This document shows, one piece after another, positions 33,888 to 43,335 of a stretch of DNA of 48,233 bases (positions are counted from its first letter, which is position 1; every line of letters begins with the position of its first letter). The position numbers were made by a program, and so were the translations under genes. Source of the DNA: Pseudomonadota bacterium (GTDB taxonomy: Bacteria > Verrucomicrobiota > Verrucomicrobiia > Limisphaerales > SXTU01); contig RFVF01000034.1 of NCBI GenBank assembly GCA_009922615.1, positions 1 through 48,233 of the forward strand, in the 5' to 3' direction. The notes beneath the pieces were generated by a model. The model had not been told where the DNA came from and searched no databases. It saw nothing but the letters and a program-made list of their open reading frames with translations.

Positions 33888-35174
33888 ATGGCATGCGGGC
33901 GGCGTCTTCTCCACCTCCTGACCACGCTGGCGTTGACGCCGCTGGCGGCCTCGCTCGGCACGGCCGGGGAGCCTCGCCAGCTCACGCTGGCGGAAGCGAA
34001 GCGGCTTGCCTTCACACGGAACTGGGACTTGCTCGCCGCCAAGGCCGACGTGGACGCCGCGCTGGCCCAACGGCTGGTCGCCAAGGAATTCCCCAACCCA
34101 ACACTTTCTCTTAGCACCTCTAAAATTTCCTTCGACAACCATCCGAACGGAACCATCGCGGGCAACTCGATCTGGAACCGCAGCTTCGACAACATCGTCG
34201 CGGTCAGCCAGCTCTTCGAGGTGGGCGGCAAGCGCCTGGCCCGCCGGGAATCCGCACTGGCCGGCGTGGCTGGGGCCGAGGCCCGCCTGCGCGATGCCCG
34301 TCGCGTGCTGGATCAAGGCGTGGCCCGCGCCTATGTAAGCGTGCTCCAAGCCCGCGACAACGTGCAAATCCTCAACCAGTCCGTCACCTCGCTGCGCGCG
34401 GAAGCGCGCATCGCGGAGGTGCGGCTCAAGGCCGGAGACATCTCCCTGGCCGACAAGATGCAGATCGAAATTGCCGCTGAGCGGCTGGCACAGGACGCCA
34501 GCGCCGCCGCCGCCGCCGAGCGCGCGGCGCGGATCGCGGTGGATGTTTTGCTGGGCGAAGCGAACTCGTCCGGTGACTGGGTGCCGGGCGACTCCTTGGA
34601 AACGCTGGTTGGCCTTCCTTTCCCGGCCAGCGCGGAGTCGCCCGGTCTCACCCGACCGGATCTCCTCGCCGCGCAGGCCGCCGAGCGCAAGGCCGAGGCT
34701 GACCTCCGGCTCCAAGGCGCAAACCGTGTGCCCGATCCCACCGTCAGTCTGCAATACGAGCACGAGCAACCGGATAAGCCCAACACCATCGGCCTCGCGA
34801 TTTCCCTCCCGCTACCGCTCTGGAATCGCAACGAAGGCAACCTCGCCGCCGCGCGCGCCGCCATCACCGCGGCAAAAGTGCAGACCGACAAGCTCCGCGC
34901 CCAGATCGCGGCGGACATCGCCGCCGCCCGCGTCGCGTATGCAGAAGCCTCGGGCCGCCTGCAACGCTATCGCGAGCAGATTCGGCCCAAGTCAGAACAA
35001 GTCCGCAAAACCGTCGCCTTCGCCTACGAGAAAGGTGGTGCTTCGCTGCTCGACTTGCTATCCGCCGAACGCAACGACAATGACGTGCGGCTGGCCACCG
35101 CCGCCGCCGCCGCTGATGCCGCCACGGCCGCCGTCAACCTCAAGGCCGCCCTGAACTATTCCAGCGAACCATGA
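33888..35174 (+). CDS. Outer-membrane efflux protein (TolC/CzcC family)
   Basis: 428 residues from ATG 33888, which gives a proper signal peptide (RRLLHLLTTLALTPLAASLG). The ATG at 33822 would add 22 residues before it and collide with the predicted transcription start. Two OEP repeats are visible, each with long amphipathic helices (for example LTLAEAKRLAFTRNWDLLAAK and DLLAAQAAERKAEADLRLQG). Short beta strands follow them, such as PNPTLSLSTS and PDPTVSLQYE. It forms the outer-membrane channel of a tripartite RND pump. Its stop overlaps the start of the adaptor gene (ATGA). Confidence 0.9.
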   Translation: MACGRRLLHLLTTLALTPLAASLGTAGEPRQLTLAEAKRLAFTRNWDLLAAKADVDAALAQRLVAKEFPNPTLSLSTSKISFDNHPNGTIAGNSIWNRSFDNIVAVSQLFEVGGKRLARRESALAGVAGAEARLRDARRVLDQGVARAYVSVLQARDNVQILNQSVTSLRAEARIAEVRLKAGDISLADKMQIEIAAERLAQDASAAAAAERAARIAVDVLLGEANSSGDWVPGDSLETLVGLPFPASAESPGLTRPDLLAAQAAERKAEADLRLQGANRVPDPTVSLQYEHEQPDKPNTIGLAISLPLPLWNRNEGNLAAARAAITAAKVQTDKLRAQIAADIAAARVAYAEASGRLQRYREQIRPKSEQVRKTVAFAYEKGGASLLDLLSAERNDNDVRLATAAAAADAATAAVNLKAALNYSSEP

Positions 35175-36502
35175 AAACCACCCCGCTCATGCCGGCTCAT
35201 AACCCAACGTCCTCTGCCTTGCCTGATTCCAAGTCGGACGCTGAAGCCATCATTACAGCTCGCGAGGTTTCTTTCCGGTCGCCGACTCGCACCGCGCGTA
35301 TCGGAAAAGCTCGCACGGCAAAAACACTCGTCCGCCGGCTCGTCGAGGAATCGTGGGTTGTCGGCGTCGCCCTCGCCACCCTGCTCGCCGCCGGTTGCGA
35401 GAAGAAAAAGGAAGCCGCTGAAGCGAGTGCCCCGTCCACGAGCGCCAAAGCCGAGGGTGGGGCTGTGGTCTTCCCCGCCGGCAGCCCCCAGCTCGCCTCC
35501 GTCTCCGTCGAGTCCGTCGAGGACACTCGCACGACCAAATTGCGCGTGCATGGCCGGCTCGTGTGGGATGAAAACGTCACCGCCCGCGTGTTCACGCCCT
35601 TCGCCGGGCGCGTGACGGCAATCCCCGGCGAAGTGGGCAAGCCCATCGAAAAAGGCGGGGCGTTGGCAATGATCGCCTCACCGGATTTCGGCCAGGCGCA
35701 GGCCGACGTGCGCCGCGCCGCGAGCGACGTGCGGCAGGCGGAACGCACGCTGGCCCGGCTGAAAGAATTGTTCGAGCACGGGGCCGCGCCACGCAAGGAC
35801 GTGGACTCCGCCGAATCCGATCTGGCCCGTGCGCAGTCCGAGCAGGAACGCGGACTGGCGCGACTCGCACTTTACGGCGGCAGCATGGGAACCATCGACC
35901 AGGTCATCGCGCTGAAGAGTCCCCTCAGCGGCGTGATTGTGGAAAAGAATTTGAACCCCGGTCAAGAAGTGCGCCCCGACCAGATGCTCGCGGGCCTGCC
36001 GCAGTTTGGCGCGCCGCTCTTCGTCATCACCGACCCCACCCGCCTCTGGGTTTTGCTCGACGCCTCCGAGGCTGATCTTTGCCACCTCAAGCCAAGCCTG
36101 CCAATGGTCATACGCTCCCAAGCGTCCCCGGAGGCTTCCCACCCTGGCCGGCTTGAGGTGGTTTCCGATTCGTTCGACCCAGCGACGCGCATGCTGCGCG
36201 TGCGTGGCTCCGTCGAAAACGCCGACCGCACCCTCCGCGCAGAAATGCTCGTGACGGCGGAGATCGAAGTGCCCGTGTCCACGCCGCGCTCGGTGACTTC
36301 GCGCGCCGTCTTCCTCAAGGGCGACAAGCATTATGTCTATGTTGAGGAAGGCCAGGGCCGCTTCCGCCGACGCGAGGTCAAGGTCGGACCGGAAGTGGCC
36401 GGCAAGCTGCCGATTATCGAGGGACTCGACGCCGGGCAGCGCGTCGTGACCGGCGGTGCCTTGTTGATTGAGCAAGTCGCCACCGACAGCGCCGGCACCT
36501 GA
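35171..36502 (+). CDS. RND efflux periplasmic adaptor (CzcB/CusB-type membrane fusion protein)
   Basis: 443 residues linking the CzcA-like pump to the outer-membrane channel. The lipobox LLAAGC places the lipidated Cys at residue 76, an unusually late position. The 75 residues before it (from MKTTPLMPAH to SWVVGV) are basic and unlike a normal leader, so an internal start or an inserted sequence is possible. The mature part shows barrel-sandwich strands (RVTAIPGEVGKPIEKGGALA), a helical hairpin (VRQAERTLARLKELFEHGAA), and ALKSPLSGVIVEKNLNPGQ. The C-terminal VYVEEGQGRFRRREVKVG domain follows. Divalent-metal specificity is inferred from the adjacent pump. Confidence 0.9.
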   Translation: MKTTPLMPAHNPTSSALPDSKSDAEAIITAREVSFRSPTRTARIGKARTAKTLVRRLVEESWVVGVALATLLAAGCEKKKEAAEASAPSTSAKAEGGAVVFPAGSPQLASVSVESVEDTRTTKLRVHGRLVWDENVTARVFTPFAGRVTAIPGEVGKPIEKGGALAMIASPDFGQAQADVRRAASDVRQAERTLARLKELFEHGAAPRKDVDSAESDLARAQSEQERGLARLALYGGSMGTIDQVIALKSPLSGVIVEKNLNPGQEVRPDQMLAGLPQFGAPLFVITDPTRLWVLLDASEADLCHLKPSLPMVIRSQASPEASHPGRLEVVSDSFDPATRMLRVRGSVENADRTLRAEMLVTAEIEVPVSTPRSVTSRAVFLKGDKHYVYVEEGQGRFRRREVKVGPEVAGKLPIIEGLDAGQRVVTGGALLIEQVATDSAGT

Positions 36503-36569
36503 GCGTCCGGTTATTTCAAAGCGTCTGCACCATCCCGCCAGCTCGGGCCATACACAACCGTTGTCGTAA

Positions 36570-39500
36570 ATGATCAAACGCCTCGTTCACTTCGCGTTGC
36601 ATCAGCCGATGTTCGTCGGGCTGATGGCCGTGCTGTTCATCGCCGGCGGCATCGTCGCCTTCAAGACCTTGCCGATTGAGGCATTCCCGGATGTCTCGGA
36701 CATTCAGGTCAACGTCATCGCGCTCTATCCCGGTCGCGCGCCGGAGGAAGTGGAGAAGCAAGTCACCATTCCGCTGGAGATCGCGTTAAGCGGCATCCCG
36801 CATCAGGTGCGGCTGTTCTCGCACACACAGTTCGGACTGAGCTTCATCATGCTCACGTTCAACGACAAGGTGGACGACTACTTCGCCCGCCAGCGCGTGA
36901 TGGAGCGGCTCACCGGCGTGGACTTACCGCCCGGCGTCACGCCGCAGCTCGGTCCGCTCTCCACGCCCATCGGCGAACTGTTCCGCTACCGGCTCAAAGG
37001 CGAAGGCCGCACGACGTCCGAATTGCGCACGCTCGAAGACTGGGTCGTCGAACGCAATCTCCGCATGGTGGACGGCGTCGCGGACGTGGTCACGATGGGT
37101 GGCCTCATCAAGCAATACGAGGTCAACCCCGACCTAGCCCGGATGCGCGGCTACAATCTCACGCTGCAACAGCTCTTCACCGCGCTCGGCCGAGGCAACG
37201 CCAACGCCGGTGGCAGCTACGTCGAGCAGGGTTCGCAGCAGTATCTGATTCGCGGCATCGGCCTGCTGCGCTCGGCGGATGACATCGGGAACATCGTCGT
37301 CGCCTCACGCAATGGCACGCCTGTGCTGGTGAAGGACATCGCGCAGATCAGCGTCTCTGGCGTCCCGCGCCAAGGCATCGTCGGGCAGGACGGCGACGAC
37401 GACATCGTCACCGGCATCGTGCTGATGCGCAAAGGCGAGAACCCGTCGCTAATGCTCGGCAAGGTGAAGGAACGCATTGCCCTGCTCAACAAATCCATCC
37501 TGCCCAAAGGCGTGCAAATCGTGCCCTACTACGACCGCACTTGGCTCATCGGCACGACGCTCAAGACCGTGTTCAAGAACCTGGCCGAAGGCGCGATGCT
37601 CGTGAGCTTCGTGCTGCTGCTGTTTCTGGGCAACCTCCGCGCCGCGTTCATCGTCGCGCTGATGATCCCGCTTTCGTTGCTCGCCACCTTCATCGGCCTG
37701 TCGTGGAAAGGCATCCCGGCCAACCTGCTTTCCCTCGGCGCGATGGATTTTGGCATTATCGTGGACGGCGCGGTCATCGTCGTGGAAAACATCTTCCGCC
37801 GCCTCAGCGAGCAGCATGGCGAGGAGCCGAAGAACCGCGAAGACTTCCTCGCGCGGCTCAAGCACACCATCCTCGAAGCCTCCGCCGAAGTGGGCCGCCC
37901 CACGTTCTTCTCCATGCTCATCATCATCGCGGCGCACATCCCCATCTTCACGCTGCAACGCCACGAGGGCCGAATCTTCGCGCCGATGGCGTGGACGGTG
38001 ACGAGTGCGTTGATCGGCTCGCTGCTGTTCTCGTTGTCGCTGGTGCCCCTGCTCTGCTTCCTGCTGTTGCGCAAAAAAATCCCGCACGAAGACAACTTCC
38101 TCGTGCGCTGGTGCAAGGCGCTTTACCGGCCCGTGCTGGGCTGGGCTTTGCGCCGGCCGGTCGTCGTCCTGCTCATCGCCATCGCCGCGCTGGCGGGGAG
38201 CCTCTCGCTGGTGCCACGACTCGGCACCGAATTCCTGCCCGAGCTGAACGAAGGCACGATCTGGGTCAACGCGAACTTCCCGCCCGGCCTCTCCATCAGC
38301 GAGGCGCAGGAGCAGTGCCGCCGCATCCGGCAGATCCTCGGTAAGATCCCTGAAGTCCGCAGTGTCATCTCCAAAGCCGGCCGGCCGGAGGACGGGACTG
38401 ATCCCAAGCCGCTGAACATGGGTGAATTCTTCGTGGACCTGAAGCCGCCCGAGGAGTGGACGCGCCCGGTCACGAAGGAGCAAATCCTCGACGAGATGGA
38501 CAAGGCGCTTGATGTCTTGCCGGGCATTGAGACGAGTTTCTCGCAGCCCATCCGCGACAACGTGCTCGAAAGCATTTCGCAGATTGACGGCCAGGTGGTC
38601 ATCAAGGTTTTCGGCGACGACGCCGGCGCGCTGGCCACCAATGCCAACGCGATCCTGAAAGCCGTCGGCGGAGTTTCCGGAGTGACGCGGGCCTTCATCG
38701 ACCGCGCGGGCGATGTGCCACAGAGCCTCATCGAGATCAACCGCGAGCGCGCCGCGCGCTACGGGTTGAACATCAGTGACGTGCAGGACGTGATCGAGAC
38801 CGCGCTGGGCGGCAAGGCCGCGACCGAGCTTTGGGAGGGCGAGAAACATTTCAGCGTCACCGTGCGCCTAAAAGAGCCGCAGCGCCGCCTCGCCGAACTG
38901 GGCAACGTGCTCGTGGACACGCCGGAAGGGCTGCACCTACCGTTGCACGAGATCGCCACCTTCAAAGTCAGCAGTGGCGCGATGAACATCAGCCGCGAAA
39001 ACGGCACGCGCGTCAAAGCCATCGGTGTTTTCATCAAGGGCCGCGACATGGGCAGCGTGGTCACCGACATGCAGGCAAAGGTGGACGCGCTCCAGTTGCC
39101 GCAGGGCACGCTCGTCACTTGGAGCGGCGAGTTCGAAAATCAGGAGCGCGCAATGAAACGCCTCGCGGTCGTCGTGCCCGTCAGTGTGTTCCTCATTTTC
39201 ATCCTGCTCTTCGACGCCTTCAAATCACTGAAAAGCTCACTGCTCATTCTCGGCAACGTCCCCTTCGCGCTCATCGGCGGCATCCTCGGCCTGCTCGTCA
39301 CGCACATTCCCCTGAGCGTCTCGGCGGCCATTGGCTTCATCGCGCTCTTTGGCCAGGCCGTGCTCAACGGCGTCGTCATGGTCAGCCATTTCAACCAACT
39401 GCGCGACGAAGGCAAAACCGCACGCGCCGCCGCCGAGGAAGGCGCGCTCACGCGTCTGCGCACCGTGCTAATGACCGCACTGCTCGCCATGCTCGGACTG

Positions 39501-39737
39501 CTCCCGATGGCCCTCTCGCACGGCATCGGCTCGGAAACCCAGCGCCCGCTCGCCGTGGTCATCATCTCTGGCCTCATCTCGGCGACGCTGCTCACGCTGC
39601 TGGTGTTGCCGGCCATCTACGTGCTCTTCGCGGGCGTGGACCCGAACGAAACCAAGCCGTCCACCGCAACCACCGACCTCACGCCCGGGCCCGATCCGAC
39701 TACTCCTGCTGCCCCCGCCCCCGTGCCGCTAGCTTGA
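36570..39737 (+). CDS. czcA: CzcA-family heavy-metal RND efflux pump
   Basis: A 1055-residue inner-membrane proton-driven exporter with 12 predicted helices and two large periplasmic loops. The transmembrane-4 motif DFGIIVDGAVIVVEN (residues 393-407) fits the heavy-metal efflux subgroup for Co/Zn/Cd/Ni rather than the Cu/Ag (CusA) form. The N-terminus PIEAFPDVSDIQVNV and the second half FGQAVLNGVVMVSHFNQLRDEGKT are typical. The C-terminus ends in a Pro/Thr-rich tail. It is the third gene of the unit, 67 bases after the adaptor. The exact metal cannot be set from sequence. Confidence 0.93.
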   Translation: MIKRLVHFALHQPMFVGLMAVLFIAGGIVAFKTLPIEAFPDVSDIQVNVIALYPGRAPEEVEKQVTIPLEIALSGIPHQVRLFSHTQFGLSFIMLTFNDKVDDYFARQRVMERLTGVDLPPGVTPQLGPLSTPIGELFRYRLKGEGRTTSELRTLEDWVVERNLRMVDGVADVVTMGGLIKQYEVNPDLARMRGYNLTLQQLFTALGRGNANAGGSYVEQGSQQYLIRGIGLLRSADDIGNIVVASRNGTPVLVKDIAQISVSGVPRQGIVGQDGDDDIVTGIVLMRKGENPSLMLGKVKERIALLNKSILPKGVQIVPYYDRTWLIGTTLKTVFKNLAEGAMLVSFVLLLFLGNLRAAFIVALMIPLSLLATFIGLSWKGIPANLLSLGAMDFGIIVDGAVIVVENIFRRLSEQHGEEPKNREDFLARLKHTILEASAEVGRPTFFSMLIIIAAHIPIFTLQRHEGRIFAPMAWTVTSALIGSLLFSLSLVPLLCFLLLRKKIPHEDNFLVRWCKALYRPVLGWALRRPVVVLLIAIAALAGSLSLVPRLGTEFLPELNEGTIWVNANFPPGLSISEAQEQCRRIRQILGKIPEVRSVISKAGRPEDGTDPKPLNMGEFFVDLKPPEEWTRPVTKEQILDEMDKALDVLPGIETSFSQPIRDNVLESISQIDGQVVIKVFGDDAGALATNANAILKAVGGVSGVTRAFIDRAGDVPQSLIEINRERAARYGLNISDVQDVIETALGGKAATELWEGEKHFSVTVRLKEPQRRLAELGNVLVDTPEGLHLPLHEIATFKVSSGAMNISRENGTRVKAIGVFIKGRDMGSVVTDMQAKVDALQLPQGTLVTWSGEFENQERAMKRLAVVVPVSVFLIFILLFDAFKSLKSSLLILGNVPFALIGGILGLLVTHIPLSVSAAIGFIALFGQAVLNGVVMVSHFNQLRDEGKTARAAAEEGALTRLRTVLMTALLAMLGLLPMALSHGIGSETQRPLAVVIISGLISATLLTLLVLPAIYVLFAGVDPNETKPSTATTDLTPGPDPTTPAAPAPVPLA

Positions 39738-39877
39738 GTCCCTGGCATAGCAAACAATTTGACACGCGCGGTGGTTGAGCGCCGGGCGACGCTCGATACT
39801 CCGGCGGAATTCCTTGAGGTTTGACCCGGCGGACTACGTCAGACTGCCGACTGCGCAACCCGACACATTCTAAATCT

Positions 39878-41008
39878 ATGCGACCTCTTTGTTCCCTGCT
39901 GATCGCCCTCTTTCTAGGCAACGTCATGCCCGTGGCCCAAACCGCTGAACCGCTGGTGTTCATCTCGGCTTTCGCGCCCGGAACCAACGGTGCGATCCTC
40001 GCGTTTCAACTCAACCCGACCACCGGTGTCCTGAAGCCGTTGCACCGCACCGAAGGAGTTGAGAATCCGTTCTTCATGGTCGTGTCGCGCGACCAAAAGT
40101 TCCTGTATTCGATCCACGCCAAGAGTTTCGGCGGCAAGGAACCGGAGCACGTCGCGGCCTACGCGATCGAAGGGCGCACCGGCCGATTGAAACTGTTGAA
40201 CCGCCAGTCCACGCGTGGCACGGCCAGTTGCTATCTGGATGTGGATGCCACGGGCAAAACCGTGCTGGTGGCCAACTACACCACCGGCAACGTCGCCTCG
40301 TTCCCGGTGCAAGCCGATGGCTCGCTCGGTGAATCCGCCTCGTTCTTCCAGCATAGCGGTTCGAGCGTGGACCTGCCGCGGCAGAAAGGCCCGAACGCCC
40401 ACTCGTTCGTCGTCAGCCCGGACAACCGCTTCGCCTTTGCCGCAGATCTGGGCATCGACAAAATCATGAGCTACCGCCTCGACGCCACCACCGCAAAGCT
40501 CACCCCCAACGAGCCGGCGTTTGCCAAAGCCCCGCCGGGAGCAGGTCCGCGCCACCTGATTTTCCATCCGAACGGCAAACACGTTTACGTCATCAACGAA
40601 CTGAAGAACTCGGTGACGATGTTCGATTACGTGACCACCACCGGCACACTCACCGAGCGCCAAACCATCTCGACCCTGCCGACAGATTTCTCCGGCAAAA
40701 GCTACTGCGCCGACCTCAAGATCACGCCGGACGGACGCTTCCTTTACGGCACCAATCGCGGGCACGACAGCATCGCCTGCTACCGCCTCGCGGACGACGG
40801 ACGCCTGGCACTGTTGAGCATCGAGCCAAGCCTGGGCAAAGGGCCGCAGAATCTGGCGTTGGCCGCGAACGGCAAGCTCCTCCTGTGCGCGAACATGCCC
40901 GGCAAGAATTTGGCGGTGTTTCGCATTGATGCGCAGACCGGAGCGTTGAAATCGGTCGGTGAACCAGTCGCGGTGAACAGCCCGTCCTGCATCCGGGTGC
41001 TGCCGTGA
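39878..41008 (+). CDS. Exported lactonase-family (7-bladed beta-propeller) protein
   Basis: 376 residues from ATG 39878 with a signal peptide (PLCSLLIALFLGNVMPVAQTA). Propeller blades recur, each with a motif like DQKFLYSIH, GKTVLVANYTTGNVA, DNRFAFAADLGIDKIMSY, GKHVYVINELKNSVT and DGRFLYGTNRGHDSI. The same fold occurs in 6-phosphogluconolactonase (Pgl) of enteric bacteria, but an export signal argues for a different, periplasmic substrate. An RND gene lies upstream (140-base gap with no clear signal) and the hydrolase follows 28 bases later, likely in the same transcript. Confidence 0.9.
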   Translation: MRPLCSLLIALFLGNVMPVAQTAEPLVFISAFAPGTNGAILAFQLNPTTGVLKPLHRTEGVENPFFMVVSRDQKFLYSIHAKSFGGKEPEHVAAYAIEGRTGRLKLLNRQSTRGTASCYLDVDATGKTVLVANYTTGNVASFPVQADGSLGESASFFQHSGSSVDLPRQKGPNAHSFVVSPDNRFAFAADLGIDKIMSYRLDATTAKLTPNEPAFAKAPPGAGPRHLIFHPNGKHVYVINELKNSVTMFDYVTTTGTLTERQTISTLPTDFSGKSYCADLKITPDGRFLYGTNRGHDSIACYRLADDGRLALLSIEPSLGKGPQNLALAANGKLLLCANMPGKNLAVFRIDAQTGALKSVGEPVAVNSPSCIRVLP

Positions 41009-41036
41009 ATCACGTTCTCAACCTGCTGCCTCGATC

Positions 41037-41855
41037 ATGAAACCGCTACTCGCCGCCCTGCTGCTCTCCGCCCTCGTGGCCCACGCTCAGGAGCAGCCAG
41101 CCACGTTGCAGACAATCCGCGCGAAGGCCGGCGAGATTCCCCTTCTGGTCATCGCGCCGCCGGAGACCAAGGGCCGCCCGCTGGTGATCTGGCTCACGGG
41201 CTTCAGCGGACAAAAGGAATCGGTGGAAAACCAACTGCGCGAGTTCGCAAAAAGGGGATTCGTCGCGTTGAGTTTTGATCCCTACCAACACGGCGAACGG
41301 CGCATCGAAACGAAAGAGGAATTGGTCAAGCGCGTGCGCGGCAACATCCGCCGCCACTTCTGGCCGATCCTCGCGCGGAGTGCGGAGGAAACGCCGGGCG
41401 TCATCGATTGGGCGATCAAGACGCTGGGCGTGCGAAACGAAGTGGGCATGGGCGGCATCTCGATGGGCGGGGATATTTCAGTGGCTGCGGCAAGCGTGGA
41501 CCAACGGATCATCGCCGTGTCCGCCTGTGTCGCGACGCCCGACTGGATGCGGCCCGGTTCGTTTGAGCCGCCGGGTGAGCCGGACGCTGCGGCGCAGACC
41601 GACTACGATCGCCGCAATCCGCTCACGCACTTGAAGCTCTATGCCCATCGTCCCGCCATCGCGTTTCAATGCGGCGCGGTGGACAAGCAGGTGCCGTCGG
41701 ACGGTGCCACGCGCTTCGTGGCCGCGCTTAAACCAAGCTACGGGGACAAGGCGGATCGGCTCGTGGTCAACTTGGAGCCCGAGGTGCCCCATCGCTTCAC
41801 GCCCCTCATGCTGACGAACTCGCTCCAGTGGTTCACCCAGCATTTAAAACCCTGA
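41037..41855 (+). CDS. Exported alpha/beta hydrolase (dienelactone hydrolase/esterase-like)
   Basis: 272 residues with a signal peptide (LLAALLLSALVAHAQ). The alpha/beta hydrolase core shows the oxyanion region LVIWLTGFSGQKES, the nucleophile elbow GISMGGD (Ser about 143), a probable Asp in AVDKQVPSDGA, and the His in VPHRFTP near the C-terminus. Substrate unknown; a secreted esterase or peptidase-like activity is plausible. It follows the lactonase gene by 28 bases. Downstream lies an unusual pair of overlapping hairpins. Confidence 0.87.
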   Translation: MKPLLAALLLSALVAHAQEQPATLQTIRAKAGEIPLLVIAPPETKGRPLVIWLTGFSGQKESVENQLREFAKRGFVALSFDPYQHGERRIETKEELVKRVRGNIRRHFWPILARSAEETPGVIDWAIKTLGVRNEVGMGGISMGGDISVAAASVDQRIIAVSACVATPDWMRPGSFEPPGEPDAAAQTDYDRRNPLTHLKLYAHRPAIAFQCGAVDKQVPSDGATRFVAALKPSYGDKADRLVVNLEPEVPHRFTPLMLTNSLQWFTQHLKP

Positions 41856-41857
41856 GC

Positions 41858-41915
41858 CCAAACTCCGGAGACATGACCATTCTGAAAAGAGTTTGGTAAG
41901 GATCAGCTTACCGAA
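41858..41915 (+). other. Two mutually exclusive hairpins downstream of the hydrolase
   Basis: CCAAACTC (41858-41865) pairs with GAGTTTGG (41889-41896). Alternatively, TTTGGTAAG (41892-41900) pairs with CTTACCGAA (41907-41915) with one wobble. They share GTTTGG, so only one can form at a time. There is no T-run, so this is not a normal terminator. Confidence 0.35.
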
Positions 41916-41978
41916 CTTCCTGACCGTGCCCGCTCATCATAGTCTGGCGGTGAAGAGGCACGGCGGCCCAATACTGCT

Positions 41979-42006
41979 TTGACAGCGACAGACCAAAGGC
42001 TACGTT
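41979..42006 (+). promoter_or_regulatory. Candidate promoter of the second pseudopilin gene
   Basis: TTGACA (41979-41984), a 16-base spacer, TACGTT (42001-42006), then ATG 42030 about 17 bases beyond the expected start. The rest of the gap from 41856 holds the hairpins above and nothing else I can identify. Confidence 0.4.
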
Positions 42007-42029
42007 AAGACCCACACTAGCAACGAGGC

Positions 42030-42836
42030 ATGAAAAAAACACAGTTCCAAACCAGGATGACCACCGGGTTCACACTCATTGAACTGTTGGTCGTCATTGC
42101 CATCATCGCCATCCTGGCCGGAATGCTGTTGCCGGCCCTGTCCAAGGCCAAGAGCAAAGGCCAGCAGATTCGCTGCCTGAACAACCTCAAGCAGATCGGG
42201 CTTTTCGTGCAATTTTACTCCTCCGACGCCGACGATGTCCTGCCCGCCTGCCGGAAAATGCAACCCTCGCTGCCGGCGCAGGACGATTGGTGGGGAAATT
42301 ATCTGGGCAAGTATTCCGCTGGTAATTCCAACCTGTTCCATTGCCCCGTCCTGGTCGGAGTCCGCAATCAATATACTCCGGGATTCCAATGGGACTTTTC
42401 GGCCACCGCCGCCAACCCCGGATCACGGGTCGGCTATGCGGCCAATGTTTTCTTTTTGTTCTATCCCCCGCCGAGCGCCCAGGCAGCCAGCACCGTCACG
42501 GTGGGTGGCACCAGCTTCAGCTCCGGCTACGCCGTGCGCACCACCACGATTCTCAGCCCAACCGACTGCTTGATTGTCGGCGATTCAGAAGGGTTTTGGA
42601 GCATGAGCGCCTATTGGCCAAACGCGATCATGGACGGGTCCAATAACCGGTATGAAGGCATCGCGTGCCGGCATGGCAGCACGGTCAAAAACGGAATCAA
42701 CGGCGGCCGGGGAGTCGTGGTTTTTGCCGACGCGCACTCCGAAGCCCGGACCGATGACCAAATCAACCCCCAAGCAGCGAACCTGCTGAAGAACTCCATG
42801 TTCTGGGATCCGCTCAAGCGCGCCGGAAACCAGTGA
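42030..42836 (+). CDS. Pseudopilin-like protein with prepilin cleavage motif
   Basis: 268 residues. The prepilin motif is strong: [20 protein letters not shown], with Glu at mature position 5. A helix follows, then [26 protein letters not shown], a signature of the large PVC pseudopilin family. The body carries a globular domain ending in [17 protein letters not shown]. This family is greatly expanded in PVC genomes, with unclear roles in adhesion or type II secretion-like surfaces. It is transcribed alone and is convergent with the SUI1 gene. Confidence 0.9.
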   Translation: MKKTQFQTRMTTGFTLIELLVVIAIIAILAGMLLPALSKAKSKGQQIRCLNNLKQIGLFVQFYSSDADDVLPACRKMQPSLPAQDDWWGNYLGKYSAGNSNLFHCPVLVGVRNQYTPGFQWDFSATAANPGSRVGYAANVFFLFYPPPSAQAASTVTVGGTSFSSGYAVRTTTILSPTDCLIVGDSEGFWSMSAYWPNAIMDGSNNRYEGIACRHGSTVKNGINGGRGVVVFADAHSEARTDDQINPQAANLLKNSMFWDPLKRAGNQ

Positions 42837-42843
42837 ATCCCCG

Positions 42844-43245
42844 TCAACCGCCCGCGAATACCGGACGGAAATTCGCTTCCGTCAAAATACGGGCGACCTC
42901 TTCGCGCTTGTCGCCCTGAATCTCGATCTGGCCGTCTTTGACGGTGCCGCCGGTGCCGCAGGCCTTCTGCATCGCCTTCGCGAGCCGTTCCTTTTCCGGC
43001 AGGCCGATGCCGACGAAGTTTTTGACCACCGTCACGGTCTTGCCGCCGCGCCCGGCCTTTTGCCGGATGATGTCCACGCGCCCGCGATTCTTCTTCGCCG
43101 ACTTCGCGGATTGGGCCGATGGCGGCGAGGCAGGCGTAGCGGAAGTTTCGGGCGCAGACGGAAGGCCGTCACTGAACAAAGCATCGAAGGGGGTGTGGCC
43201 AAAACTTTGGCTGCCGTCAGTCGGGATGCGTTTGTAGGTGCTCAT
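42844..43245 (-). CDS. SUI1/YciH-family translation factor
   Basis: 133 residues. A Pro/Ala-rich disordered N-terminus (1-55) is followed by the SUI1 fold: RVDIIRQKAGRGGKTVTVVK, a KACGTGGTVKDGQIEIQGD strand-loop segment, and a final RILTEANF helix. By similarity to bacterial YciH and archaeal/eukaryal eIF1, it would influence start-codon selection. The disordered extension is long for the family. It is preceded on the minus strand by the DUF1501 gene, 90 bases away. Confidence 0.9.
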   Translation of the reverse strand: MSTYKRIPTDGSQSFGHTPFDALFSDGLPSAPETSATPASPPSAQSAKSAKKNRGRVDIIRQKAGRGGKTVTVVKNFVGIGLPEKERLAKAMQKACGTGGTVKDGQIEIQGDKREEVARILTEANFRPVFAGG

Positions 43246-43335
43246 GCGTGGTGATCGTGCTGAAGTCAGGGCGAAAGCGCTGTCGCTCAGGCTGGGAGAA
43301 GGAATGACGTTGCCAATCTACGAAGTCACCAACAG

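Noticed and set aside
39776..39794. Small hairpin GAGCG/CGCTC after the CzcA gene
   Set aside because: A five-pair stem without a T-run is too weak to call a terminator.
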